Source: Muribaculaceae bacterium
Lineage (GTDB): Bacteria > Bacteroidota > Bacteroidia > Bacteroidales > Muribaculaceae
Assembly: GCA_017626045.1 (NCBI GenBank)
Contig: JAGAJP010000046.1
Location: 1-64,000 of the forward strand
Direction: 5' to 3'
Length of the DNA stretch: 64,000 nt
Shown here piece by piece: positions 55,754 through 64,000 of the stretch. Below the pieces are notes generated by a model. The model was given only the letters and a program-made list of their open reading frames with translations, had not been told where the DNA came from and did no database searches. Made by a program: the position numbers and the translations under genes. Position 1 is the first letter of the stretch. Each line of letters begins with the position of its first letter.

Positions 55754-58700
55754 TCAGAAACCTACACGGACAGTGAATGTGAACTGCTTCGGGTTTGGCG
55801 ATGCCACACCGCCTGTATTGAAGAATTCCGGATCCTGACCGTTGAGTTTCTTGTCGGAATAAATCAGGAACGGGTTGGTAGCTGCGAACTTCAGAGACGC
55901 GCTTGAGATGCGCAGTGCCTTGTTCCACGACTCGGGGAACTGATACTGCAGCGATATTTCCTTCATGCGGATGAAGTCACCCTTTGCCACACGCTCGGTC
56001 GAATAGTTGTATGCACTGTATGCATAAGACAGGTCGCTGTCGTTGTGATACTGACGAAGGGATGCGATAGCCGGCACTGAAGTGTACTTCTCGTCGCCGG
56101 ATGCGACCCAACGGTTCATAAAGTCCTTGGGCATCGCAGTCAGGTCGGAATAGGCAGCCGCAAATACCGGATCCAGACGGAGCACATTGCCGAAAGCATA
56201 GGTCATGAAGACATTCAGGCTCCAGTTCTTATAATTGAACGTATTGCCGAAACCGCCGGTATAGGGAGGATCCACAGGACCTTCGTAAACCATGTGGTCG
56301 AGTTTCTCCCACTCCTGGAAGTTGATCTTGGAAGTAGTCACTTCGCCATCCTCGTTGATGAACTGCGGGATACCGTCTTCAGTCAGACCTACGAAAGGAA
56401 TGGAGAAGATGGCACGAACAGGATAACCTTCAAGGGGGAAACCTGAGCCCTGCACGAGGTCGACAACTCTTGAGCGAGATGTAAGATCAGTAATCTTGTT
56501 CTTCGCATAAGAGAATGTGAAGTCAGTGGTCCAGTTGAAGTCCGGGAGCTGGATGTTGTGGGTGGTGAGGGTGAACTCGACGCCATGCGATGCCATGGAT
56601 GCCACGTTGGCGTATTTCAGGATCTCACCGCCTACGCCCTGGGTGTAGATACGGCCGATAAGGTCGTAGTTGTTACGCTTATACCAGTCAAACACAAGGT
56701 TGATGCGGTTGCCGAGGAAACCGAGATCGACACCTATGTCAAGCTCATGTTTCTTTTCATAAGTAAGTTCGCCGTTTGCAAGCTGGTCGAGGATAAGTGC
56801 CTGCTCGTATGCATAAGTATCCTGACGCCAAGGACGTGAGGGATAATACACTGCCGAAGCATTCGAAACTGCCGCAAGACCGGAGTCAGCCGTCAGTGAA
56901 TAAGAGAGACGGAGTTTTGCCGTAGCGAGCACAGGGTTGACAAACCATGACTCCGCGTCGGCGTTCCATGCGCCTGAAACGTTCCATGTCGGCAGCCAGC
57001 GAGACTGAGTGGACTTGCCGAGTTTATTGGAGCCTTCATAACGGATAGTACCGTTGACGATATAACGGTTGTCGTACATGAAACTTGCCGTTCCGAAGTA
57101 TGCCATGTTGCGGTAAGTGGTGGGCACATAGGAGTAATAATTCAGGTTCTCCTCATTCTGCTGTTTGAAGAGCTTCCAGTCGGTGAAGGGGATGTTGCCG
57201 TTCTTGTAGCAGATGCCCCAGCCCTGATATGACTCAGTCAGACGGTCAAGTTTTGAAGCCTCGAGACCTGCCATCGCGTTGACGCGATACTTACCCTTGA
57301 AGTCACGGTTGTAGGTAGCGGTGGCGCGGAAGTCCCACTGGTTGATCGCATATAGCGTATGACGTAGAATACCGCCATTGGGGAGCACGGAAACAGGCAG
57401 AGAGTTGGGATCATCGGGGTCAGTATACAAATACTTGTTGGATGCCCTGATGATAGCGTTCTCCGGTTTCACACCTGCGCGATAGGCATTCGCCATATTG
57501 CTGTCGTCCATTATATAGTGGTTCTGCGCGGAAGTGTTGCGGCGGAACGAACCGAGAGCCATAAGAGTAAGACCGTTGATGGGGTTCCAGGAAATCTCGC
57601 CCTGGAATTTGAGGTCCATCACGTTAACATCTATATAGTTGTTCTCAAGCTCATCAAATATATTGAAATCACAATAGTTCCTCGTCTGCATAGCATACGG
57701 ATCAACGGTGCGGGCAGTGTTGAGAGCGTAAGAGAACGGGTTGATGTCGAAAGAGCGGTTGACAACGCCCGACACCACATCCACCTCCTGCGAGAGTGTT
57801 CCGGGTGCCTTCTGATGACGGAAACTGTCGGAGGTAAGGAGCTTAACCTTCAGGGTGCGCGACAGATTGTAGCTTGCGTTGGCGTTGAAGGTGTAGCGGG
57901 AAACGTTAGAGGACTTGTACCAGCCCGGGTCGTCCATATAGGAGAAGGAGGTATAGAACTGACCCTTGTCGGTACCGCCGGAGATGCTGACCGCATGGTT
58001 CATCATTATATTATTGTTGAAGAGAAGGTCGAACCAGTCGGTGTTTCTCATCTCAGCCTCGCGAAGGAAGGCATTCTTGGCGGCATCGGTGTTTTCGAGG
58101 CCAAACTTGCCTGTGGAGGGATCGTAAGTATTGATCAGCTTGTACATCGAGCCATACACGCCGGAATTGGAAGAGTTGGCGAGAGACGCGAAAGAAAGCC
58201 AGCCCTTCTCCTCCATCTCCTTGTTGATACCCATCTGCTCCTGCGAGTTGGCGATGTTATAGTTTCTGTAGCTCGGTTTCAGACGATATGTGAACTCGCC
58301 GGTATAGTTGATGCTGGTGTGGCCTGAGCGACCCTGCTTGGTGGTCACGACGATCACACCCGCCATCGCGCGCGCGCCATATATAGAGGTGGCGGAGCCG
58401 TCCTTGAGAATCTGGAACGACTCGATGTCGTCGGCATTGAGACCTGCGATTGCAGAGGCGATAAGGGTCTCGGCGTTACCGGACGAGAGGTCGTCGGAAC
58501 TAATCTCCACATTATCCTCGAGGATTACACCGTCAACCACCCACAGAGGTTTGTTGGTACCATAAATTGATGTAGCGCCACGCACACGGATCTTCGGAGC
58601 GGTACCGAAAGTACCCGACACGTTCTGCACCGACACGCCGGCGGCACGTCCCTCAAGCGAGCGGGAGATGTCGGCTACACCGTCGAGGCGACTTTTGTCG

Positions 58701-59080
58701 GCGTCAATCTTTGTGGCGGAGCCGGTGAAGAGACGGCGGTCGACGGAGCCCATACCCGTCACCACGACCTCGCCGAGCTGCTGTGCGCTCGAAAGAAGCT
58801 CAATGTGCACGGGGTCTGCGCTCGCCTTGAACTCAGCGTTCTGGCATCCCACATAAGTGATCTGGATAATAGTTTTGGAATTAGGCGCGGTAATTTTAAA
58901 ATTACCATCGATGTCAGTAGCGACAGCTGTCTTGGGTTTTCCCTTGATCATTACCGTCGCGCCGATCGCCGGTTCATCGGGTTCGTCCTTGAAAGTGACC
59001 TTTCCCGTGACCACGATGTCGGCATACGCTCCCAAGGCCATAATAAAACTGAGAGCAAAGAGAACTAATTTCTTTTTCAT
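55754..59080 (-). CDS. SusC/RagA-family TonB-linked outer-membrane transporter
   Basis: The 1108 residues start with a signal peptide, a carboxypeptidase-D-regulatory-like domain (VTGKVTFKDEPDEPAIGATV) and the SusC signature (LGEVVVTGMGSVDRRLFTGS). The plug follows (RSLEGRAAGVSVQNVSGTF, ILKDGSATSIYGARAMAGVI), then a 22-strand barrel ending FTFTVRVGF. No N-terminal secretin/STN signalling domain is present, so anti-sigma control is unlikely. It is the first gene of a five-gene operon with a leader of about 145 nt. Confidence 0.95.
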   Translation of the reverse strand: MKKKLVLFALSFIMALGAYADIVVTGKVTFKDEPDEPAIGATVMIKGKPKTAVATDIDGNFKITAPNSKTIIQITYVGCQNAEFKASADPVHIELLSSAQQLGEVVVTGMGSVDRRLFTGSATKIDADKSRLDGVADISRSLEGRAAGVSVQNVSGTFGTAPKIRVRGATSIYGTNKPLWVVDGVILEDNVEISSDDLSSGNAETLIASAIAGLNADDIESFQILKDGSATSIYGARAMAGVIVVTTKQGRSGHTSINYTGEFTYRLKPSYRNYNIANSQEQMGINKEMEEKGWLSFASLANSSNSGVYGSMYKLINTYDPSTGKFGLENTDAAKNAFLREAEMRNTDWFDLLFNNNIMMNHAVSISGGTDKGQFYTSFSYMDDPGWYKSSNVSRYTFNANASYNLSRTLKVKLLTSDSFRHQKAPGTLSQEVDVVSGVVNRSFDINPFSYALNTARTVDPYAMQTRNYCDFNIFDELENNYIDVNVMDLKFQGEISWNPINGLTLMALGSFRRNTSAQNHYIMDDSNMANAYRAGVKPENAIIRASNKYLYTDPDDPNSLPVSVLPNGGILRHTLYAINQWDFRATATYNRDFKGKYRVNAMAGLEASKLDRLTESYQGWGICYKNGNIPFTDWKLFKQQNEENLNYYSYVPTTYRNMAYFGTASFMYDNRYIVNGTIRYEGSNKLGKSTQSRWLPTWNVSGAWNADAESWFVNPVLATAKLRLSYSLTADSGLAAVSNASAVYYPSRPWRQDTYAYEQALILDQLANGELTYEKKHELDIGVDLGFLGNRINLVFDWYKRNNYDLIGRIYTQGVGGEILKYANVASMASHGVEFTLTTHNIQLPDFNWTTDFTFSYAKNKITDLTSRSRVVDLVQGSGFPLEGYPVRAIFSIPFVGLTEDGIPQFINEDGEVTTSKINFQEWEKLDHMVYEGPVDPPYTGGFGNTFNYKNWSLNVFMTYAFGNVLRLDPVFAAAYSDLTAMPKDFMNRWVASGDEKYTSVPAIASLRQYHNDSDLSYAYSAYNYSTERVAKGDFIRMKEISLQYQFPESWNKALRISSASLKFAATNPFLIYSDKKLNGQDPEFFNTGGVASPNPKQFTFTVRVGF

Positions 59081-59230
59081 GTGCGTTCCGAAATGTGGTT
59101 CTAAAGTTAAGTCATGACATCACGAGAATACCGTGAAGGCACAGACCTTAATTGTTAATGTTGTTAAAATCTCATATAATAAAACCGCTATTTATGCCTC
59201 TGATGCGGCTACAATAGACAAAACTATTCG

Positions 59231-59238
59231 CAAAGTTA
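59231..59238 (-). promoter_or_regulatory. -7 element of the SusC operon
   Basis: TAACTTTG on the minus strand lies 150 bp before the SusC ATG. The long leader between them has no open frame I would support and may host post-transcriptional control. Confidence 0.55.
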
Positions 59239-59666
59239 AAAAAAATATTTTAATACGTAAAGAAAAACCACAAGTTTTTTAGTTAAAAATCGAATATTTT
59301 ATGTTAAAAAACATACTCATGAAAACAAAAATTTAATAAAAATTATCAAAATGACACTCATACAGTAAATATTCAATTAATATACAGGATTTTCAAGCAA
59401 AACCATAGGGGAAATATATAAAAACACTTGCAAATTGCCAATATGCAAAATTACATTGTCAAATAGTGCCTGAATCCTGCACCCATACTTGGAGAGTCCT
59501 CCTATATAATAGAGGATACGATGGTATATTAAAGGAAACACGGAGCAATATACTCATGTTGCAGCACTCATGTGTCAGTACCTTTCAACAGCAGGGTTCA
59601 TGACAATGTCAAAACAGGCATCGACAAAAATTTTTCACAAACTTATTCATCTTTGGCTAAGAAAAA
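59239..59666. other. AT-rich intergenic stretch, nothing recognised
   Basis: This segment between the SusC promoter and the tRNA-Gln promoter is AT-rich. The only structure I see is a weak hairpin around 59497-59518 (TCCTC/GAGGA arms). No open frame, repeat or RNA family is recognisable. Confidence 0.5.
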
Positions 59667-59698
59667 TTTGGTTTTGAAAAGATTTTTCCTTAACTTTG
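59667..59698 (+). promoter_or_regulatory. Promoter of tRNA-Gln
   Basis: TTTG at 59667-59670, 20 nt, and TAACTTTG at 59691-59698 fit the consensus, about 42 bp before the tRNA. Confidence 0.75.
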
Positions 59699-59740
59699 CA
59701 GTCGCTATGAGGTTCCAAGAGGGCCTGTGGCGATAGCGAT

Positions 59741-59811
59741 TGCCTTATGGTGTAATGGTAGCACACCAGATTTTGGTTCTGTTTGTCCAAGTTCGAATCT
59801 TGGTAAGGCAA
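59741..59811 (+). tRNA. tRNA-Gln (anticodon TTG)
   Basis: This 71-nt tRNA has acceptor strands TGCCTTA and TAAGGCA, anticodon loop TTTTGGT with TTG in the centre, T-loop TTCGAAT and discriminator A. CCA is not encoded. Confidence 0.95.
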
Positions 59812-59921
59812 CAAGAGTGTCAGGTCTCCCAATCTAAGGAGGCCTTTTGTGAATTAACCTTATTAATAATGCCCTGAAGCTGCAATCTTGGGGCATAGTA
59901 TGAACTAAACAACTTAGAATC

Positions 59922-61982
59922 ATGAATTTTAAGTATCTAATAGCGGCAACAGCCCTATCCATCCCAATATTCATGCAGGCTGTCAACGCCGACCCACGCG
60001 TACGGACTGTAGTCAATCCTGACGGATCTACAATGGAAGTGAGGGCGCATGGCGATGAATTTTTCAATTTTCTAACCGACTCGGAGAGAACTCATATCAT
60101 CGAAAAAGACTCAAGAGGGTTCTATGTCCAAGCTATAAGAGACGGAAAGCCTCTCATCTTCAACAGTGCCAATGTTGAGATGATGCGCCAGGAGTCAGCA
60201 TCTCTTAACAATACCCTGTCCAACACTCGCGGAGCTTCCGGACCGCAACGAATGGCGACACTCGATGCAACCGGTCGTTCCACATATCCCACAATAGGAA
60301 CCGGCAACCGTTCTCTTGTCGTGCTTGTAGAGTTCAGCGATGTGGAATTTACGGTTGAAAATCCTAAAGAGTACTTTACACGCCAGCTTAACGAACCGGG
60401 CTTTTCCGACTATGGCGGCATGGGATCCGCACTCGATTATTATAAAGACGCGTCAAACGGTCTCTATGCTCCCCAATTTGACGTTTACGGACCTGTAAAG
60501 ATCAGTTACAGAGCATCCTACTTCAAAGACATCAATTCAAGCCGTATGAAAAGTCTCATTCAGGAATCTCTAAAGGCTCTTGACGATGAGGTGGACTTCT
60601 CAAACTACGACCTTGACGACAACGGAATTATAGACACCGTCTTCTTCTATTACGCAGGCTACGGCAGCGCGGACTCCAACACGGAGACCATCTGGCCGCA
60701 TCAATACGACTATCAGACGTATGTTTGGCAGGGTGCGCCCCAATTGATACTCGACGGCAAAAAAGTCGGTCCGTATGCTTGTGCCAACGAACTCAAGGGA
60801 TGGAATCCTGAAACCGGCAAACAGCCGTGGGCTGACGGTTCCGAACCCTGGGTGGAAGGAATCGGCACTTTCGTTCATGAATACGGTCACGTTCTCGGAC
60901 TCCCCGACTTATATGACGTGGAATATTCCGAAGGCACGGTTACCCCGGGCGAATGGGATGTCATGGACCAGGGGTCCTACAACGGCGAAGGGTGTCGTCC
61001 GCCATTGTTCTCAGCCTATGAGCAATGGGTATGCGGATGGCTTGAATATACTGAAGCGAAAGACGCCACACATTACGACATAGCCGCACTCGGAACCACA
61101 GACACCCCGACAGCTGTGAGGATACGTATTCCAATGTCGGCAGACAAGACCAAATTCCAGTCTGAATATTTCATTATAGAATCAAGAGACAAATCAAATT
61201 GGGATTCATGTTTCCCCGAATCCGGTCTCATGGTGTGGCGAATAAACTACAACAAATCCATTTGGACAAGCAATAAGGTAAATTCTAAAAACGGATCCAA
61301 CGTAGAGATTGTATACGCCCGTAATGAAAAATATCCACTTTTCACCGGTGGAGGCATATATCCGGGCAACGATGTTCAACTCACACCAAGCAAGAATTAC
61401 CCATTATGGATTTCTCCCACAATAACGGGCATCGCATACGACAAAGAGTCAAAAATCGGAAGATTCGACTACAATATGGTTGAGCAGTCCGATATATCGA
61501 CGTTGCTCCACGACAATCCGGTGGCGTCCGCAGATGGGTCTCGCTCTTTTACCCTAACCTGGGATCCTGCAGAAAACGTTGACTCCTACAACGTCACTGT
61601 GCGTCTTGCGGGCAATGGAAAGACAATCGGTGACTTCAACAACAAAAATGTCGGAAACACCACTTCCACTACAGTTGTAGTAGACTCCAAGTTATATTGG
61701 AAAATGGAAATGGAAGCCTTCGTGACTTGTGTGGTAAACGGAATCTCATCATCAAAGACATCAAACATAATCACCTTCAAGCCATCCGAACTGTCTACCA
61801 ATGCCGTCGGAACTCTTCCTGACAGCGACAGCGCGATATACGGCACAAAGGGCGCTATCATTGCTCCCGAGGGGGCGAAGGCATACAACCTTGCCGGACA
61901 TCAGGTTGGCATGGAGATGCTACCGCAGGGAATCTATCTTGTCAATCACAATGGCAAGACTGTAAAAGTCATAGTTCGCTGA
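59922..61982 (+). CDS. M6-family secreted metalloprotease with T9SS-like tail
   Basis: This 686-residue protein has a signal peptide (AATALSIPIFMQAVNA) and a propeptide-like region (PDGSTMEVRAHGDEFFNFLT). The M6/immune-inhibitor-A-like catalytic domain has its zinc site in FVHEYGHVLGLPDLYD (HExGH) and the downstream turn GEWDVMDQGSYN. A fibronectin-like domain at ~530-620 is followed by a sorting-like tail (YNLAGHQVGMEMLPQGIYLV then KVIVR). It should be exported by type IX secretion and cleave proteins at the surface or outside the cell. It is a single gene with its own terminator. Confidence 0.9.
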   Translation: MNFKYLIAATALSIPIFMQAVNADPRVRTVVNPDGSTMEVRAHGDEFFNFLTDSERTHIIEKDSRGFYVQAIRDGKPLIFNSANVEMMRQESASLNNTLSNTRGASGPQRMATLDATGRSTYPTIGTGNRSLVVLVEFSDVEFTVENPKEYFTRQLNEPGFSDYGGMGSALDYYKDASNGLYAPQFDVYGPVKISYRASYFKDINSSRMKSLIQESLKALDDEVDFSNYDLDDNGIIDTVFFYYAGYGSADSNTETIWPHQYDYQTYVWQGAPQLILDGKKVGPYACANELKGWNPETGKQPWADGSEPWVEGIGTFVHEYGHVLGLPDLYDVEYSEGTVTPGEWDVMDQGSYNGEGCRPPLFSAYEQWVCGWLEYTEAKDATHYDIAALGTTDTPTAVRIRIPMSADKTKFQSEYFIIESRDKSNWDSCFPESGLMVWRINYNKSIWTSNKVNSKNGSNVEIVYARNEKYPLFTGGGIYPGNDVQLTPSKNYPLWISPTITGIAYDKESKIGRFDYNMVEQSDISTLLHDNPVASADGSRSFTLTWDPAENVDSYNVTVRLAGNGKTIGDFNNKNVGNTTSTTVVVDSKLYWKMEMEAFVTCVVNGISSSKTSNIITFKPSELSTNAVGTLPDSDSAIYGTKGAIIAPEGAKAYNLAGHQVGMEMLPQGIYLVNHNGKTVKVIVR

Positions 61983-62004
61983 TAAATATCTATAAGCGTT
62001 CATG

Positions 62005-62043
62005 AAAAAATAAAGGCATCGGTTTCGATGCCTTTATTTTTTT
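62005..62043. terminator. Bidirectional terminator
   Basis: AAAAATAAAGGCATCG and CGATGCCTTTATTTTT form the stem, with A and T runs on both sides. It separates the convergent M6 protease and nucleoside phosphorylase genes. Confidence 0.9.
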
Positions 62044-62069
62044 GCTTGTCCGATATCTATATCGTGACA

Positions 62070-62942
62070 TCAGAAGCGGTCGAGCACCGTGCGGAGGAGT
62101 TCGGCTACGCGGGGCTTGTAGTCGGTGTTGGCTTTTGTCGCCACTCGCTCCGCTATGATGCAGCACACGGTCATGGCGCGGTGTCCGAGCATCTTCGCCA
62201 TTCCCTGCAGGCATGCCGATTCCATCTCGTAGTTGGTGATGTGGCGGCCGTCGTAACGGAAACTGAGGATCTTCTCGTTGAGGTCGGGGGCTGCGAGCGG
62301 TACTCGCACCATGCGTCCCTGGGGTGCATAGAAACCGACGGCGGCTATGGTGTAGCCGCGTATCATGTCGTCGCGCCCGATACGCTCCACAAGTTCCGGG
62401 TCTGCGTCAACCACATACGGGTCCGCCCAGGAACGGAGCCAGCCGGTATGGTCCATGAACTTCCACTGGAATTCGAGGTCGCACACCTCGTCGCGTTTCG
62501 CGTAGAAATTAAGTATGCCGTCGGAGCCTATCGCCTTCTGGGCTACCACGTAATCGCCAATATGAAGGTCTTCGAAGATCGAGCCGGAAGTGCCCACACG
62601 CACCATGTTGAGGGTGCGGTGCTCAGGCTTTACCTCGCGGGTCTTGAAATCGACGTTGGCGAGCGCGTCGAGTTCCGTGACCACTATCTCGATGTTGTCG
62701 GCACCGATGCCGTGGGAGATACACATCACATCCTTACCTTTATATTTGCCGCCAATGGCGTGAAACTCACGCGACTGAACGTCATAGTCGATGGAGTCGA
62801 GAAACTTCGACACCATGGTGACGCGACCCGGGTCGCCGACAAGAAGGATATTGTCGCGGAGCTGTTCCGGACGAAGATGGATGTGAAATGCCGAACCGTC
62901 GTCGTTTATAATCAGTTCGGAGGGGGGTATTATACGAGCCAT
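62070..62942 (-). CDS. Nucleoside phosphorylase (uridine phosphorylase-like)
   Basis: This is a 290-residue PNP/UDP-family enzyme. The phosphate loop is ILLVGDPGRVTMV. Further family motifs are CISHGIGADNIEIVVTEL, VRVGTSGSIFEDLHIGDYVV and the ribose/base-binding NYEMESACLQGMAKMLGH. It cleaves a nucleoside to a free base and ribose-1-phosphate in salvage. Uridine is the best guess from overall pattern, but specificity is not certain. Confidence 0.9.
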   Translation of the reverse strand: MARIIPPSELIINDDGSAFHIHLRPEQLRDNILLVGDPGRVTMVSKFLDSIDYDVQSREFHAIGGKYKGKDVMCISHGIGADNIEIVVTELDALANVDFKTREVKPEHRTLNMVRVGTSGSIFEDLHIGDYVVAQKAIGSDGILNFYAKRDEVCDLEFQWKFMDHTGWLRSWADPYVVDADPELVERIGRDDMIRGYTIAAVGFYAPQGRMVRVPLAAPDLNEKILSFRYDGRHITNYEMESACLQGMAKMLGHRAMTVCCIIAERVATKANTDYKPRVAELLRTVLDRF

Positions 62943-63024
62943 GGTTATTAAGATTTAATTATACCAATATAACAACTTCATATCCGTTATTGTTATTAAG
63001 GTAGGGAACGGATTATCGGGATTA

Positions 63025-63359
63025 GACCCCATCTCACAAAAAATGTTAACTCAGGGGTCGCAGATTTCGGTCAGGTTCGGCCATGCAGGTGAAGGAGCAT
63101 AGTGGGCTATGCGACTGAACCAAAAGGTCGAAGATGGCCGGAATCTGCGAGGCAAACGGAACTGACGAATAATTATAACAATTAAAATATATTAACGATA
63201 AATGCCACTAACAAATAAATACGAACCGGTCCGGCCGCTTTTTGCGCATTTCAGCCAAGTCTCGTCGGTCACGATGCCCGCATCGTTCCCTCCTCAACTT
63301 GCTGAACTGCATCAAAAACCGTCCGCCCCTGCGTTAACATTTTTTTGTGAGATGGGGTC
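63025..63359. mobile_element. MITE-like element with 26/27-bp terminal inverted repeats
   Basis: The left end, GACCCCATCTCACAAAAAAT then GTTAAC, is mirrored at the right end (GTTAACATTTTTTTGTGAGA then TGGGGTC), differing by one T. TTA directly flanks both ends (63022-63024 and 63360-63362), consistent with a 3-bp target duplication. The 335-bp interior encodes no transposase. Its left part can fold, since GCAGATTTCGG pairs with CCGGAATCTGC around inner GGCCAT/ATGGCC and GCATAG/CTATGC arms. Confidence 0.75.
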
Positions 63360-63379
63360 TTAATCAAAAACCTAAATTT

Positions 63380-63982
63380 ATGACATCATTACTTGAAAAG
63401 GCCATAGAGATAGAAGGCTTGATAAGGATAATCCGCGACGGGCATCCCTCGGCGGAGACTTACGCGATGCTTAAGAGGAAGACCTCCGAACTGGCGGCTG
63501 ACTCCGCGGCTCTCCAGCCGCTGACCGAAAGAAAGACATTCAGCACAGCCTCCGACAGGGCGCAAACCGTCAGGACCTCGAAAGAGGCTGACGAGTTGGT
63601 GTGCGACACCGACGACATCATCCTCTCGTTTGACGAGGAGACGCCTGCCGCCGCCATAAACCTCAGTTCCGACGACAATGCGAATGCAGAGCAGGCAGCC
63701 GACACACCTACAGAAACAGTCGCCCCGAAAACCGCCCCGGCATCGCTTGCGACTGCCGTCAAGAACCTTAAATCGGTGTTCTCGCTCAACGACCGGTATC
63801 TATATTCGCGCGAACTCTTCGGAGGCAACATGAAGATGTTTGACGCCACACTCGACTTCCTCGAAGGCGTGGAAAACTTCAGCGACATAGAAGACTATTT
63901 CTACAACGAGCTCGAATGGGATCCCGACAACACCACCGCAGAGACATTCCTCGAAACCCTCCGCCCACACTTCAGGGAATAA
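63380..63982 (+). CDS. Conserved-type hypothetical protein
   Basis: The 200 residues from the ATG at 63380 have a helical N-terminal segment (LLEKAIEIEGLIRIIRDGHP), an Ala/Thr/Glu-rich flexible middle at ~65-130, and a compact C-terminal region (VFSLNDRYLYSRELFGGNMK, DIEDYFYNELEWDPDNTTAE). The conserved-looking end suggests a real cytoplasmic protein, but I cannot name a function. The MITE-like element ends 17 bp before its ATG. A 7-bp AT-rich repeat starts just after the stop. Confidence 0.75.
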   Translation: MTSLLEKAIEIEGLIRIIRDGHPSAETYAMLKRKTSELAADSAALQPLTERKTFSTASDRAQTVRTSKEADELVCDTDDIILSFDEETPAAAINLSSDDNANAEQAADTPTETVAPKTAPASLATAVKNLKSVFSLNDRYLYSRELFGGNMKMFDATLDFLEGVENFSDIEDYFYNELEWDPDNTTAETFLETLRPHFRE

Positions 63983-64000
63983 TTTAGAATTGAGAATTTA
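63983..64000 (+). repeat. 7-bp AT-rich repeat after the hypothetical gene
   Basis: TTTAGAATTGAGAATTTA directly follows the TAA stop at the window edge. It is the same class as the arrays at 8007 and 42983. Confidence 0.55.

Noticed and set aside
62028..62951. 307-codon open frame antisense to the nucleoside phosphorylase gene
   Set aside because: The phosphorylase frame has clear catalytic motifs, and the opposite frame is a by-product of its codon use. The same applies to long antisense frames at 33418-34296, 40347-41120, 49123-49434 and 57518-58327.

Overview
The window looks like a gut Bacteroidales chromosome, most likely Muribaculaceae-like; the family is an inference. Direct indicators are a SusC/SusD pair, many MKK-type lipoproteins, T9SS-like C-terminal tails, a BtuB/BtuG vitamin B12 locus, a bile-salt-hydrolase-like enzyme, and repeated Bacteroidetes promoters (TTTG, about 20 nt, TAnnTTTG). 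Almost all of it is ordinary chromosome. The first 4 kb is a decayed integration site.

Layout. 1-4.1 kb: start of a DUF1593 gene running off the edge, a tyrosine recombinase, three ordered tRNA-Ser 3'-end repeats (att-like), a frameshifted RhuM gene, an orphan HipB-like regulator with a possible hipA stub, and tRNA-Ser(CGA). 4.3-5.6 kb: a T9SS-type protein with a doubtful start. 5.7-11.5 kb: cobalamin riboswitch followed by btuB-btuG-btuF-btuC with no ATPase gene. 11.5-14.7 kb: purT, a lipoprotein and a PBP4-type carboxypeptidase. 14.6-22.6 kb: a tightly overlapping reverse-strand operon of polyprenyl synthase, tatD, antiporter-USP, mgtC, antiporter-TrkA_C and AI-2E permease. 22.7-25 kb: a lipoprotein, tRNA-Gly(CCC) and a His-rich COG0523 GTPase.

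25.1-37.7 kb is the most unusual region. Six reverse-strand genes lie between one promoter and one terminator: TolC-like channel, HlyD adaptor fused to a SPOR domain, TackOD1-type zinc-ribbon protein, processive GT2 synthase, and two hybrid histidine kinases with substrate-binding-protein-like sensors. One kinase carries about 15 copies of a Gln/Pro/Tyr/Gly decapeptide before its receiver domain. I read this as a candidate synthase-dependent exopolysaccharide export system with its own sensing, in which TackOD1 and the kinases may take the regulatory place that PilZ/c-di-GMP has in alginate- or cellulose-type systems.

37.9-49.4 kb: two related propeller lipoproteins, bioB, a DPM-like glycosyltransferase with an outer-membrane partner, a response regulator/kinase pair, a choloylglycine-hydrolase family enzyme and a membrane protein with a helical domain. 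49.6-59.1 kb: a SusC-SusD-zinc metallohydrolase-DUF4302-T9SS protein operon. 59.7-64 kb: tRNA-Gln(TTG), an M6 metalloprotease, a nucleoside phosphorylase, a MITE-like element and a conserved hypothetical gene.

Two families of short intergenic repeats recur. Nine-bp-period arrays occur at four loci, and one is translated as the C-terminal tail of the AI-2E permease. Seven-bp AT-rich GAATTNA-like arrays supply or adjoin the stop codons of several genes. I saw no CRISPR array, rRNA operon or complete transposase.
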